Shown here: in pieces, positions 1 to 10,731 of the stretch
Layout of the letters: each line of letters opens with the position of its first letter
How positions within the stretch are numbered: the first letter of the stretch is position 1
DNA from: Clostridia bacterium
GTDB taxonomy: Bacteria; Bacillota; Clostridia; TANB77; CAG-465
Length of the DNA stretch: 54,656 nucleotides
Reading direction: 5' to 3'
NCBI GenBank assembly: GCA_028684095.1
Contig: JAQUGQ010000003.1
Span: 68,979-123,634, forward strand
Notes under the pieces: generated by a model
What the model was told of the DNA's origin: nothing
What the model saw: the letters and a program-made list of their open reading frames with translations, nothing else
Databases searched by the model: none
Position numbers and translations under genes: made by a program

Positions 1-457
1 CATCTTCTACTTTTATTCCACCGTCAACAAATTTTTTATATACTTCAAATGATTTAGATACAAATTCTATATATTCTTGTTTTACTTCTTGTTTTATTTT
101 TTCAGATACTTCATTAGTATATCTAAATTCAGGCTCATAACATCCTGCTTTTCTAAAGTCAACATATCTACCTGATTTTATTGTGTATGCTGATATTCTA
201 TGTTCAATTAAAAATTGTTCGAAAAACAATGATACATTTTCAAACATTATATTAAAATATCCATGTTCTAATACTGATACATGACCTAAACGTATAATTC
301 TTGAAAGTGTTTTTCTTGCATCTTCTAAATCTTGTATTCCTTCATATACATCTGTACATGTTCCCTCAGTTGTAGACATTCTAGCTGCAGCTGAACATAC
401 TTTCTCTAAATCTGGAGTAGCATTAAAAATTTTAACTTTCATATTCTCATTTGACAT
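1..457 (-). CDS. thyX: Flavin-dependent thymidylate synthase ThyX, N-terminal part
   Basis: This frame is open from the start at 457 to the left edge, so about 152 N-terminal residues are visible and the C-terminus is missing. ThyX makes dTMP from dUMP using FAD, NADPH and methylene-tetrahydrofolate. Recognisable features are the early LGHVSVLEH segment and the ThyX-type signature EHRISAYTIKSGRYVDF, matching the RHR-x7-S flavin/dUMP loop, here with EHR in place of RHR. The start ATG follows an AGAGGT SD site; a nearer upstream ATG at 464 is out of frame. A consensus promoter lies directly upstream, so the gene is probably transcribed on its own and away from pyrG. Confidence 0.88.
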   Translation of the reverse strand, partial: MSNENMKVKIFNATPDLEKVCSAAARMSTTEGTCTDVYEGIQDLEDARKTLSRIIRLGHVSVLEHGYFNIMFENVSLFFEQFLIEHRISAYTIKSGRYVDFRKAGCYEPEFRYTNEVSEKIKQEVKQEYIEFVSKSFEVYKKFVDGGIKVED

Positions 458-487
458 ATCTCATACCTCTTTCTTTTCAATGTATAA

Positions 488-516
488 AGTATATCAAAAA
501 AGAAAAAACAAGTCAA
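488..516 (-). promoter_or_regulatory. Sigma-A-type promoter for thyX
   Basis: On the minus strand TTGACT (511-516) and TATACT (488-493) are separated by exactly 17 bases, 31 bases upstream of the thyX start codon. Confidence 0.75.
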
Positions 517-610
517 TGCTTTTTCTTTTTTTATTATACTTTTTTGATATTTATTTACTTTAATTTACAATATACCCCATAACACTTATATATAAATATT
601 TATAATTTTA

Positions 611-2206
611 TCATTTTTGCATAGACACTTTTACAAAATCTCTAAATAAAGGATGTGCTCTATTAGGTCTAGATTTGAATTCAGGATGAAATTGTACAGC
701 CACAAACCATTTGTGATTTTTAAATTCTAATATTTCAACTAAATTTCCATCTGGTGATAATCCAACTATTTCCATACCATTTTCTTCAAATATTTCTCTA
801 TATTCATTGTTAAATTCAAATCTATGTCTATGCCTTTCAGATATTTGTGTAACTCTATAAGCTTTTCCAGATATAGAGTCAGCTTTAAGTATGCATGGAT
901 ATTTGCCAAGTCTCATAGTTCCACCTTTGTTTGATAAGCCTTTTTGCAACTCCATTATATGTATAATAGGATTTTTTGTTAATTCGTTAAATTCTGAAGA
1001 ATTAGCATCTTTAAGTTCTAATACATTTCTTGCAAATTCAATTGCTGCCATTTGCATTCCTAAACAAATACCAAAAAACGGTACATTATTTTCTCTAGCA
1101 TATTTTATAGCAACTAATTTTCCTTCTATTCCTCTATTTCCAAATCCACCTGGAACTAATATTCCATCTAAATCTGATAATTGTTCTATATTTTCTTCTT
1201 TTAAATTTTCAGAGTTTATATATTTGATATCTATATTTACTTCATTTGCTATTGCTGCATGTCTTAAACTTTCGCTAACTGAAAGATATGCATCTCCATG
1301 ATCTACATATTTTCCAACTATACCAATTTTTACATTACCTATACTGTTTCTTTCTTTGTCAAGCATTTCATTCCATTCTTTTAAATCACATTCTCTAGTT
1401 TCTAGTTTTAAATGCTCACAAACTGACCTTGCTAAACCCTCTTTTTCTAGTAGTATTGGTATTTCATATAACGATTTTGCTGTTGTGTTATTTATAACAT
1501 CTTGAGATCCAACATTACAATATAGTGCTATTTTCTCTTTACTTTCTTTAGGAAGTGGATATTCTGTTCTGCATACTAAAATATCTGCTTGTATACCATG
1601 GGATTGGAGTTCCTTAACAGAATTTTGTGTTGGTTTAGTTTTTAATTCTTTTGAACATTCTATATATGGTACTAATGTAACGTGTATAAATAAAGAGTTT
1701 TCTCTACCTACTTCTAAAGATAATTGTCTAATTGCTTCAATGAAGTGTATACTTTCAATGTCTCCTATAGTTCCTCCTACTTCAATTATTATTACATCTG
1801 CATCACTTTCTTTTGCTAAATTATATGTTTTTTCTTTTATTTGATTAGTTATATGAGGTATTACTTGAACTGTAGATCCTAGATAATCTCCTCTACGTTC
1901 TTTTTGAATAACTTCCCAATATATTTTCCCTGTGGTTACACTTGAAGTTTCAACTAAATTCTCATCAATAAATCTTTCATAATGCCCTAAATCTAAGTCT
2001 GTTTCTGCACCGTCTTCAGTAACAAAAACTTCACCATGTTGATATGGGCTCATTGTACCTGGATCAACGTTGATATATGGATCAAACTTTTGCATCATTA
2101 CTTTATATCCCATACTTTTTAATAGCCTTCCAATAGATGAACCTGTTATACCTTTACCAAGTCCAGATACAACTCCACCAGTTACAAAAATATATTTGGT
2201 TTTCAT
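611..2206 (-). CDS. pyrG: CTP synthase
   Basis: Glutamine-dependent CTP synthase converts UTP to CTP in pyrimidine biosynthesis. The 531-residue protein has the usual length. The N-terminal synthetase domain opens with [16 protein letters not shown], the family P-loop. The C-terminal class I glutamine amidotransferase domain has the nucleophile motif GICLGMQ and the late HPEF histidine-glutamate pair. It is the last gene of a tight minus-strand run with addB (54-base gap). No attenuator was recognised upstream. The assignment is secure. Confidence 0.97.
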   Translation of the reverse strand: MKTKYIFVTGGVVSGLGKGITGSSIGRLLKSMGYKVMMQKFDPYINVDPGTMSPYQHGEVFVTEDGAETDLDLGHYERFIDENLVETSSVTTGKIYWEVIQKERRGDYLGSTVQVIPHITNQIKEKTYNLAKESDADVIIIEVGGTIGDIESIHFIEAIRQLSLEVGRENSLFIHVTLVPYIECSKELKTKPTQNSVKELQSHGIQADILVCRTEYPLPKESKEKIALYCNVGSQDVINNTTAKSLYEIPILLEKEGLARSVCEHLKLETRECDLKEWNEMLDKERNSIGNVKIGIVGKYVDHGDAYLSVSESLRHAAIANEVNIDIKYINSENLKEENIEQLSDLDGILVPGGFGNRGIEGKLVAIKYARENNVPFFGICLGMQMAAIEFARNVLELKDANSSEFNELTKNPIIHIMELQKGLSNKGGTMRLGKYPCILKADSISGKAYRVTQISERHRHRFEFNNEYREIFEENGMEIVGLSPDGNLVEILEFKNHKWFVAVQFHPEFKSRPNRAHPLFRDFVKVSMQK

Positions 2207-2260
2207 ATAATTCCCCCTTAGAAAATTAGATATTTATATGTTTTTATTTTTTTATCTTTT

Positions 2261-5200
2261 CTAACATAAATTCTCTTTTCTACATACACTACTAAATTCA
2301 CAATATTTACAATGATTTGCTTTTTTATTTGGTTTTATTTTAATATTTCCAGAAAGTATATCAATACCTATATTTTTCAAAATATTAGTAATACTTAAGC
2401 ATAATATTTCAAACTCTTCTTTTTCAAGTAACTTATTACTTTTTTTATTACTTGAAACTGTTCTAGAAGATACATCTATAAGTCTACCATTTTCAGATAT
2501 TTTATTATCCATTAATTTAAGTATTTCAATGTCCTTTAAGAATATACCTTTCATTCTAAGACTTTCAATTATCTTTTTAGATATCACATCTTCATTATTA
2601 GTATATTCTTTAATATTAATTAATTTTTCTGATAATGTAAAATACATCATACCAGCTGGTACAATTTTCTCACAATTTAAATTATTTATAAATGAAGATA
2701 AATATGTTGTTAACTGAAGCGATAAACCTTCTTTTATATCATCAAGTTTTAAGTCTTTAGAAGATGATTTGTAATCTATTATTCTAGCATATATTACGTC
2801 ATCTAATTTTAATGTATCTATTCTATCTATTTTCCCTACAATGTACATTGTCGTATTATTATTTAACTTTATTTCTATAGGAGCAAATATACCACCATTT
2901 TTAAATTCTATTTCATATCCATATGGTACAAATTTACTTTGATTAAAACTTTGTGCAATTGTTATTATTACTTTATTCATTGTTGTTTTTAATTTTTGTT
3001 TAAGTATCATATATTTAACATTCTCCTTATGTTTAAAGAATGTTTTATCTAATTCATTGTTTATTACATTTTCTAATATCTTAATATATTTTTCTTTATC
3101 TAATAGAATTTCATGCCAATTTATATTATTTTCAAATAGATACAAAGAAAATTTTTCTAATACATTATGCATTAAACTTCCTGTATCCATGTTAGTTATT
3201 GTAAATATCTTTCTCTTATTTAATTTCAGTTCATATTTCATAAAATATGAAAATGGACACTTTTTAAATAGTTCGAGTTTTGATACACTTGTAACAAAAT
3301 CATTTTTATTTATATCATTTATAGTTTGATTAGTTAAATCGTTATTCTCTCTAGTGTATTTCAATATATCTTCTAAATCAGAATCTTGTAATATATATCT
3401 ATATAATGAAAGTGTCTCATCATTCATACCAACATCACTATTTATTAATTTCATCAGTTTTTCAAATGCAGCTTTTTTAGAATATATATTAGAACTTTCA
3501 CCTTCAGATATAACATTACCCATAACATTTATATCTAGTATTTTTCTTAATGTTATTATCAAACTAGATGGTCTTAAAGATTTACCTGCTGTATCTGATG
3601 ATACATATGAAAAATATAATTCATTTTCTACATTATTTATTAGTTCGTATATATTATATAATCCCATATTTAATTTAAATAAAGTTGTTTCTTTAAATTT
3701 TATATTAAAAGATTCAAGTTTTCCAAGTTCTATATCATCAAATAACAAATCGTCATCTATTTTTTTGGGTAACTTGTTTTCATTAACTCCAACAAAAAAC
3801 ATTATCTTTTTACTTCCACATTTTGATATATTTACATCTAAAACTTGTACTTCATCAATGGTAGGTTCAATACTTTTCACTTTAATATCTTTTATTGAAT
3901 ATTTTAAAATTTTTTCAAAATCTGATATACTTATTTCTATTTGTTCATATATTTTTATAATTGATGAAAACACCTCACATAAGTTGTCCCACATTTGATG
4001 ACCAACATTACCGTTATATTTGATACTAGGATCACTACTATTTTTCATCTTATCAATAACTATTGTATATTTATCTAATATTTTATGTTTTAATAAATGA
4101 TCATATATTTTTTTTATTATATCTAAAGTTGTATGTTTAGTACTTGTAAATTTTGATATATCTTGAAATATATTTAATACTTTTTTCCTTATATCGTTTA
4201 ATCTAACTAAATCATATACTACACCATTATTTGAATTATTATATAAAAATTCTCTTTCAAATTTATATCTATCACTATTAAATTCTAAAGTATAGTTTTC
4301 TAAATATGAAATATCATCAATGTTTATATCATTTAATCCAAATTTTAATATTTGAAAAATATTTTCGCATTTATATCCTGTTTTACATATTTCAATTAAC
4401 TTTTGAATGTATTTAATTAATATATTACTTTGGATTGAAATTTTAGAATCAATATACACAGGTATATTATATTCATATAATATCTTATGAACAACATATG
4501 AATATTCGTCAGTAGAAGAAGTATAAATAACAAAATCTTTATATCTATATCCATCTCTTACTTTTTGTGAAATAACAGTAGCAATTTTTTCTATTTCTGT
4601 ATATATGTTTGTGGTTAAATTTATGTGTATATTTTCTGCTTTAAATTTTCTACTAATAGAATCAGATACAAATATATTATTTGCTAAATATTTTATATCA
4701 CCTTTAGCATTCGAATAATTGTTATGCATAAATTCAGATGAAATATTTAAATTCAGTTTTTTAGCATACTTTAAAAGTGCAAGTACAGTTAAATTTGATT
4801 GAGTAAATATATTTGTAATGTCTCCTAAAGTCAAATTTGTAATTTCATTTATACTATAATTTGATATATCATCTAGCTTTTCTGGTATATCTGTTGTTAT
4901 ACTAAATGTAACATTGAATTTAAGTTTAAGTAATAACTTTATAAAATTAAGTTCATGGTGTGTAAAATTGTTATATGAATCAAAATATATACATATATTA
5001 CCTACATCTTTACTTGCATATGAAGTTTCAAATAATTTTAAAAATATATCTGTTTCATCTATAGAATCAATATATTTATCTTCAGTATAATTAATATATT
5101 CTTTATACACATTAATTATTTCTTTTAATTTATATTCTAATAGTTTATCTGAAAGTTCTAATTTATTTATATCATCAACATTTATATCTTCTTTTTTAAA

Positions 5201-5575
5201 TATATCCATATATATATTCAAATTTTCTAAAAAGCCCTCTTTATTTTTAACTTTCTTAAACATATTAAATAGATTTGGATTTTCAAGTATTATTTTAGTT
5301 AATATAAGTTTTCTATCTAATTTAGATATGTATTTATCTCCATGATTAATATTATATTGATTTAAAAAATCTTTAATATATGAACTTATAGTTGTTACAT
5401 TTACATCTATAATACCTGGTTTATTTTGAAATTTAATATAATTTTCTTCTGATAAAACTCTCATTTGAGAAGGAACAAAATATATAACCTTTTTACCAGT
5501 CAATATATCATTATCTATTTTATCAAATATATATTTAGATTTTCCTGTTTTACTTTTGCCAAGTATTAAATTCAT
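2261..5575 (-). CDS. addB: ATP-dependent helicase/nuclease subunit B (AddB)
   Basis: AddB is the nuclease-bearing partner of AddA in the AddAB recombination and double-strand-break repair enzyme. The 1104-residue protein opens with the Walker A motif GKSKTGKS, carries a RecB-family nuclease motif (RIIDYKSS) near residue 950, and has the iron-sulfur staple: one Cys in FKKCPFSYF before the nuclease and three at the C-terminus (CKYC...C). The rest is divergent and Asn/Lys/Ile-rich, as expected at this base composition. AddA normally sits next door but is not in this window; here the neighbours are scpB and pyrG. It follows scpB by 10 bases. Confidence 0.9.
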   Translation of the reverse strand: MNLILGKSKTGKSKYIFDKIDNDILTGKKVIYFVPSQMRVLSEENYIKFQNKPGIIDVNVTTISSYIKDFLNQYNINHGDKYISKLDRKLILTKIILENPNLFNMFKKVKNKEGFLENLNIYMDIFKKEDINVDDINKLELSDKLLEYKLKEIINVYKEYINYTEDKYIDSIDETDIFLKLFETSYASKDVGNICIYFDSYNNFTHHELNFIKLLLKLKFNVTFSITTDIPEKLDDISNYSINEITNLTLGDITNIFTQSNLTVLALLKYAKKLNLNISSEFMHNNYSNAKGDIKYLANNIFVSDSISRKFKAENIHINLTTNIYTEIEKIATVISQKVRDGYRYKDFVIYTSSTDEYSYVVHKILYEYNIPVYIDSKISIQSNILIKYIQKLIEICKTGYKCENIFQILKFGLNDINIDDISYLENYTLEFNSDRYKFEREFLYNNSNNGVVYDLVRLNDIRKKVLNIFQDISKFTSTKHTTLDIIKKIYDHLLKHKILDKYTIVIDKMKNSSDPSIKYNGNVGHQMWDNLCEVFSSIIKIYEQIEISISDFEKILKYSIKDIKVKSIEPTIDEVQVLDVNISKCGSKKIMFFVGVNENKLPKKIDDDLLFDDIELGKLESFNIKFKETTLFKLNMGLYNIYELINNVENELYFSYVSSDTAGKSLRPSSLIITLRKILDINVMGNVISEGESSNIYSKKAAFEKLMKLINSDVGMNDETLSLYRYILQDSDLEDILKYTRENNDLTNQTINDINKNDFVTSVSKLELFKKCPFSYFMKYELKLNKRKIFTITNMDTGSLMHNVLEKFSLYLFENNINWHEILLDKEKYIKILENVINNELDKTFFKHKENVKYMILKQKLKTTMNKVIITIAQSFNQSKFVPYGYEIEFKNGGIFAPIEIKLNNNTTMYIVGKIDRIDTLKLDDVIYARIIDYKSSSKDLKLDDIKEGLSLQLTTYLSSFINNLNCEKIVPAGMMYFTLSEKLINIKEYTNNEDVISKKIIESLRMKGIFLKDIEILKLMDNKISENGRLIDVSSRTVSSNKKSNKLLEKEEFEILCLSITNILKNIGIDILSGNIKIKPNKKANHCKYCEFSSVCRKENLC

Positions 5576-5585
5576 TATTTCACCT

Positions 5586-6131
5586 TCAATTCTCTATATC
5601 ATTAATCATCATCTGTTCATCTTTAATTTTAAGCTGATCATAACTTGGAAGCTCAGATATATTCTTTATGTTACAATTTTTTAGAAACTCTTTTGTAACC
5701 GAATATATGGCTGGCCTTCCTGGAATACTAAGCCTTGCAACCTCTTCAACTAGTCCACACTCTAATAGTCTACCTACTGCAAAATCACTGCTTACTCCTC
5801 TTATTCTTTCTATTTCTGATTTAGTTATTTTAGGATTATATGCAATTATTGTTAGTGTTTCCATAGCGGACGTTGATAAATTTTGTCTCTTAGTATTTTC
5901 AACAAATAATTTTATATTTTCATAATATATTTTATTTGTTACAAGTTGCATACTATCTTCTGTTATATATAAAACTATAGTATTATTATCATTATATTTT
6001 TGTTTTAATTTTTCTATAGCAATATTTATATCACTAATATTAACTTGAAGTGTTTGTGATAGTTCATCAAAAGTAACATCTCTACCTAAAGCAAATAATA
6101 CCGCTTCTATTATATTATCTAAATTTTCCAT
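5586..6131 (-). CDS. scpB: Segregation and condensation protein B
   Basis: ScpB is the winged-helix (kite) subunit of the SMC-ScpA-ScpB condensin, which compacts and segregates the chromosome. The 181-residue protein has the family opening (IIEAVLFALGRDVTFDEL) and the second winged-helix segment LSTSAMETLTIIAYNPKITK followed by IRGV and GRPAIYSVT. The partner scpA is usually adjacent but is not here. It lies 14 bases downstream of the IleRS-like gene and 10 bases upstream of addB, so it is probably co-transcribed with both. Confidence 0.93.
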   Translation of the reverse strand: MENLDNIIEAVLFALGRDVTFDELSQTLQVNISDINIAIEKLKQKYNDNNTIVLYITEDSMQLVTNKIYYENIKLFVENTKRQNLSTSAMETLTIIAYNPKITKSEIERIRGVSSDFAVGRLLECGLVEEVARLSIPGRPAIYSVTKEFLKNCNIKNISELPSYDQLKIKDEQMMINDIEN

Positions 6132-6145
6132 TTAATGTCCCCCTA

Positions 6146-8878
6146 TTAGTTATTTTCTAAAATATTAGCACAATCATTACATAAATAACGATATTTAACG
6201 TGCCTTCCAACATCATTTTTATAGTTATGACATCTTTCGCATTTTTGTCCGTCAGATTTTTGAACAGTAACATTAAATTTGTCAGAAACCTCTATATCAA
6301 GTTGTGATACATTTAATGCTCTTAAGATATCATTAATGTTTTGATTCACAAAATCACTTAATTCTTTTTTACATTCTACTATAACATGAGCTTGTAATGT
6401 ATCTCCAATTATTTTTTCATTTTGAGCTTTTGTTATATACTTATTTATTTTTGTTTTGAATTTAAATATACTATCCCATTTTTCATATTCTTGTACAAAA
6501 CTAAAATTTTCTTTATGGTTATTTTCTCTCTCTACTAATAAAGATTTAGAATTTTCTAAATATGAACAACATTCTATGAAAAGATATGGAATAATCGGCC
6601 CAAGATAAATTTTTAACATATTAAATAAGTCATATAATGTTGACTGTGAAGATCTCCTAATACTATCATTTGTATCTAATATATACAAGTTATATTTTAT
6701 AGCATTAAAGTATTCTTCACATAATGTTTCTAAACAAAAATCTTTAATTAAAACATATGCTTTATAAAAATCAAATTCATTATAACATTTTATAAGTTCT
6801 AAATGTAAACTATTGATTTTTACATAAATATATTTATCTAAATCTGTTCTACTTTGAATATCAATATAATTCTCATCATAGTCTAAATCTAGTATATTTG
6901 ATATAATAAAACTAAGTGTTTTTCTTATGTTAGTATATATTCTTTCTTCATATTTTACATTATTTTCATCTATTAAGATAGTTTTACTTTTAGATTTATG
7001 CAAAGCCCATAGTCTTAATATATCTGGGCCATATTTGTTTATTATATCGTCAATATCTATATTAATTACAATAAATTCTTCTTTGTCTTTAATATCTTCC
7101 TTTAAATAGAATTTAGGTATTCCTAAAATCTTCTTATTTTTAAGTATATTACCATATATAAAAAATTTATCTATTTTTTTCATTTCTTCATTAAATTTAT
7201 CATAGTATCTATTTATCTCTAAACTTTTAATAAATTTATCAATATTAGAAATAAATATGTTATATGTTTTATCATAATTTGTATTCACGGTAGCTATATC
7301 TGATGATAATATTTCAAATGACTCATTAAATAAATTCTCGTTTTTAAAAAAGAAAATACCACCACATTCACAAACTATCGTTCCATCTAAAAGCTCTTCT
7401 GGAGTCATTTTATATAATTTTTCTACTCCATGTTTTTGTATTTTTTCTTTATATTGGTTAATAACTTTATCATTAATTATCTTTTTATTGCATATAGCAC
7501 AACTTATTATAGGAATATTAACACCTTTATTTGTATTTTTTGATATTTTTAAATATTTAGATTTTTTATCTGGTATATTAATTTTAATACTTGCTTTTTT
7601 TAATATTTCCATTATATCTTTTTCAATATCCTCATTATTATTTTCGTTTATATACCATTCAGAAAGATATCTATATACAAGCCTGCTACCACAATTAGCA
7701 CATTTAGACATATTAATTTTATCTGTATCAATAAATAATAACAAATCTGATTTTCTAAGGTCTTCAATTATTTCTAATTCTACTTCCTTATAATTTCTAA
7801 ATTTATAATCATAGGCAAAAACATTTACTTTCCCATCCATATCAATATAATTTCTTACTTGACCTAAATTATTTTCCTTAAATATTGTATATTCTAAATA
7901 GCTATGTGCTGGTGTTATTGTCATTGTAGCAGTATTAATTTTTGATAAATCAATATTGGTAGTTATACATTCAATTTTTTTATTATAATCTATAGGACTA
8001 GAGCATACTATTTTTTGTAACATTTTTCCTGACAATGTCTTTTTTACTTTATAATCAAAAACAAGTGCATTTGCCATATAATCATCAACATATTTACTTG
8101 CAATTATATAATGCACTGTTATTCCAAAACTCGATTTAGTTTCTACTATACTATATTCTTCATTATTTTGAATCGCAAGATTACTAATTCCTATCAAAGT
8201 CCATGGTCTTATAGTTGAGGCAATCAAAAATGTGTTTCTTAAATTATTATATTCGGCTAAAATATAATCAGGATCATCTTCAACTCTAAATAATATATGA
8301 TAATTTTGAACATTTATCTTATTCTTAGAAACCTTCATATTTTTACATTTTGTACAACATTTAGTAGGCATATCTTCACTATATATTTTACCTGTATTAT
8401 ACAATTCAAAAAATGAATCAATCATTTTTTTAGCAAATTCTATATTAACAGTAGTTCTATATGTTTTTACAAAATCAATAATACTTCCAGATTTATTTAT
8501 AGTATTAATTTCTTTTTTAATTATATCATTCATACTTTTGTATTCTTTATTATCATTTTCAATGCTATTAGTGTATGAAAATAATAACTTTGTTTCAGTT
8601 ACTTGTCCAGTTATAAGAGAATATCTAATTATAATATCTTTTAAAATATTACCCAAAAGATCGTTATTACTAAGTTTATTATCTAATTCAATTGGCATCT
8701 CAGATATATATGTTTTATATCTAGAGTTAGAGTTTTTTGTCAATGATTCTTTGTAATTATCACTAGTTAATAGTTTATTAGTAAAATACCCCGTCCTTAT
8801 TTCTAAACTTGCATATACATTTAGAACTTTTTTATGCAGATTTAAAGTTTTTTCAAAGTTTTTATTATTTCTATCCAT
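6146..8878 (-). CDS. Isoleucyl-tRNA synthetase-like protein with destroyed catalytic motifs
   Basis: The protein is collinear with bacterial IleRS over 910 residues, but the active site is gone. The segment GNILKDIIIRY (75-85) matches the sequence that follows HIGH, yet HIGH itself reads SNND (70-73). The expected KMSKS position before INKYGPDILRLW has no KMSKS. The synthetic-core motifs WCISRQRRWG and DVWFDSG are also replaced. Retained are the editing-domain entry (TIRPWTL), the middle zinc site (CANC...YRYLSEWYI), GVNIPI, and the C-terminal zinc knuckle with Cys 880, 883, 900 and 903. It cannot plausibly activate isoleucine; binding tRNA or another nucleic acid is a guess. The frame is intact and embedded between the DUF362 and scpB genes. 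A functional ileS should exist elsewhere. Confidence 0.85.
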   Translation of the reverse strand: MDRNNKNFEKTLNLHKKVLNVYASLEIRTGYFTNKLLTSDNYKESLTKNSNSRYKTYISEMPIELDNKLSNNDLLGNILKDIIIRYSLITGQVTETKLLFSYTNSIENDNKEYKSMNDIIKKEINTINKSGSIIDFVKTYRTTVNIEFAKKMIDSFFELYNTGKIYSEDMPTKCCTKCKNMKVSKNKINVQNYHILFRVEDDPDYILAEYNNLRNTFLIASTIRPWTLIGISNLAIQNNEEYSIVETKSSFGITVHYIIASKYVDDYMANALVFDYKVKKTLSGKMLQKIVCSSPIDYNKKIECITTNIDLSKINTATMTITPAHSYLEYTIFKENNLGQVRNYIDMDGKVNVFAYDYKFRNYKEVELEIIEDLRKSDLLLFIDTDKINMSKCANCGSRLVYRYLSEWYINENNNEDIEKDIMEILKKASIKINIPDKKSKYLKISKNTNKGVNIPIISCAICNKKIINDKVINQYKEKIQKHGVEKLYKMTPEELLDGTIVCECGGIFFFKNENLFNESFEILSSDIATVNTNYDKTYNIFISNIDKFIKSLEINRYYDKFNEEMKKIDKFFIYGNILKNKKILGIPKFYLKEDIKDKEEFIVINIDIDDIINKYGPDILRLWALHKSKSKTILIDENNVKYEERIYTNIRKTLSFIISNILDLDYDENYIDIQSRTDLDKYIYVKINSLHLELIKCYNEFDFYKAYVLIKDFCLETLCEEYFNAIKYNLYILDTNDSIRRSSQSTLYDLFNMLKIYLGPIIPYLFIECCSYLENSKSLLVERENNHKENFSFVQEYEKWDSIFKFKTKINKYITKAQNEKIIGDTLQAHVIVECKKELSDFVNQNINDILRALNVSQLDIEVSDKFNVTVQKSDGQKCERCHNYKNDVGRHVKYRYLCNDCANILENN

Positions 8879-8911
8879 TTAATAACTCCTTTTATCTTGA
8901 TATATATATAT

Positions 8912-10018
8912 TTATTTTCTTTTGAATGTCAATATGTGTTTAATATCTACAGCATAAACTGGACAATGCTCACTACAGCAAAAACATCTTATACATTTAC
9001 TTTTATCTTTTAAAACAACCTTGTTATTTATTAGTTTAAGAGCATTTACCGGACATCTATCTATGCATAGTTTACATCTAATACATTTGTTACTATCAAA
9101 TATTGGGTATGGTTTAACAAACTTTGTTAAATTAAATACTCGTGCAAATTTTTTTTTAGACAAAGTATCTGGAAATTTAAAATCTTTTATTATTATATCT
9201 TCTAGTTTTTCTCCAACTATTTCAATACTACTTGGATTAGTAAGTATACCTCTTTCAATACTATTTTTTACTATATATGAATCTTCTAATTTCAAATTTA
9301 TTAATTTAGTTACTAAGTAATCAATTTCAAATTGATTACTTGAAGCAATTATTAAACCAGTATGTCTAGGACTTCCAGAATTAGGGCCATTACCTTCCAT
9401 TGAATATATAGCATCCACTATTGTTATCTGATTTTTAACAAAATTTGAAATGTCTATCATAGCATTTGAAAAACTATCATAATTAGAATACAGTGAATGT
9501 ATTTCTGCTTTTCTTTCTCCTGGTATTATACCAAATAAATTTTTAACTGAACATGTTAAATTCATCATTGCATGTGTTTTTAATTTAGGAAGGTTTACAA
9601 CTAAATCAGCATTTAATATTGGTGATATAATTTCAATATTTTTTATAAGTTTTCCATTTATATTGACCAATTTAGATGTAGTATCTAAATTTAAAATAGC
9701 ACCTATTTTCTCTATTTCTAAATATCCTAATTTTTCATATAATTTTAATAAGTTTTTTTTGTTATATTTTCCTGGCGGACTATCACAAATTGTACACTTA
9801 GCTCCAAGAGAAATTACTCTTTTTGCAATACATTTTACAAATAAATGATGTGTAGTTGTAGCAGTACTTTCATCCCTTATAGCTAATAAATTGGGCTTTA
9901 ATACTATATTCATTCCCTTTACAATTTTTTCGTTTATTCTTAATTTATCGAATATTTCTTGTATTACAATATCTAGTAATTTTTCATCGTATACTTCACA
10001 TTTATATATTCCTACCAT
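8912..10018 (-). CDS. DUF362 domain protein with C-terminal 2x[4Fe-4S] ferredoxin
   Basis: The first roughly 290 residues match the DUF362 family, which often occurs fused to ferredoxins. The C-terminus carries two Cys clusters, CIRCKLCIDRCP and CIRCFCCSEHCP, typical of paired [4Fe-4S] sites. The likely role is electron transfer or iron-sulfur-dependent redox chemistry; the substrate is unknown. I chose the ATG at 10018 over one at 10036 because it has AAGAGGT seven bases upstream, whereas the longer start lies before that SD site. The gene then overlaps the rpe end by 17 bases, implying translational coupling. Confidence 0.85.
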   Translation of the reverse strand: MVGIYKCEVYDEKLLDIVIQEIFDKLRINEKIVKGMNIVLKPNLLAIRDESTATTTHHLFVKCIAKRVISLGAKCTICDSPPGKYNKKNLLKLYEKLGYLEIEKIGAILNLDTTSKLVNINGKLIKNIEIISPILNADLVVNLPKLKTHAMMNLTCSVKNLFGIIPGERKAEIHSLYSNYDSFSNAMIDISNFVKNQITIVDAIYSMEGNGPNSGSPRHTGLIIASSNQFEIDYLVTKLINLKLEDSYIVKNSIERGILTNPSSIEIVGEKLEDIIIKDFKFPDTLSKKKFARVFNLTKFVKPYPIFDSNKCIRCKLCIDRCPVNALKLINNKVVLKDKSKCIRCFCCSEHCPVYAVDIKHILTFKRK

Positions 10019-10721
10019 TATTACCTCTTTTATCATTTATTATATCTTCAATTTTTATTATTTTTTCTGAAATATCAGATATGTTTTTAGTAATATAACT
10101 TCCAATAACAAAACTACTTACACCCAAATTATTTGGTTTAATTATTGTAATATCGTTTATTCCTCCATCAATTTGAACTATTTTTTTCATATCTATAGCT
10201 ATCTCTATTTTTTTATTTACTTTATTCATATATTTTTGTCCACCAAGTCCTGGTTCAACACTCATTAAAAGTATAACATCACACATGCAGGAGTAATTAA
10301 ATATTTTTTTTATATCTGTTCCAGGTTTTATAGATAGACCAATAGATAATTCTTTATTTTTTATCCTAAGATCATTTTTTACTATATTTAAATATTTTAA
10401 ATTCTTATAAATATTTTCTATTTCATAATGTATTGTTATATTATCTGCTCCTAGTGAAATAGCTTTATCTATATATTCCTTAGGATTACTACACATTAAA
10501 TGTACATCTACAAAAAAATTATATTTTTTAACAAGTTTAATTGAATCTAAACTTATTCCAATATTTGGTACAAAATCACCATCCATTACATCAAAATGAA
10601 TTGATATATTGTCAAACTTATTTTCTTTTCTAAATTCATCTAGACTAATTAAAAAAGAATCTAAATCCTCTATATTTAAAATAGATATTGAAATAGTTTT
10701 CCCATTTAAAAAATTATCCAT
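10002..10721 (-). CDS. rpe: Ribulose-phosphate 3-epimerase, divergent
   Basis: A TIM-barrel enzyme that interconverts ribulose-5-phosphate and xylulose-5-phosphate. The metal/catalytic strands are visible: HFDVMDGDFVPN, DVHLMCSNP, SVEPGLGGQKY and QIDGGI, ending in the phosphate-binding segment FVIGSYI. The sequence is more divergent than housekeeping Rpe (for example in the substrate-closing loop), but all main motifs remain. The start at 10721 has AAAGAGGTG five bases upstream; a longer ATG at 10748 lies inside the rsgA end. Its position after rsgA matches the usual Firmicutes prkC-rsgA-rpe order. Confidence 0.88.
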   Translation of the reverse strand: MDNFLNGKTISISILNIEDLDSFLISLDEFRKENKFDNISIHFDVMDGDFVPNIGISLDSIKLVKKYNFFVDVHLMCSNPKEYIDKAISLGADNITIHYEIENIYKNLKYLNIVKNDLRIKNKELSIGLSIKPGTDIKKIFNYSCMCDVILLMSVEPGLGGQKYMNKVNKKIEIAIDMKKIVQIDGGINDITIIKPNNLGVSSFVIGSYITKNISDISEKIIKIEDIINDKRGNNGRNI

Positions 10722-10731
10722 AGACACCTCT

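Noticed and set aside
3354-3998. A 214-residue plus-strand ORF inside addB, and many similar plus-strand ORFs
   Set aside because: They are antisense shadows of well-supported minus-strand genes, with no SD and with Ser/Phe/Ile-rich translations typical of antisense frames in AT-rich DNA.
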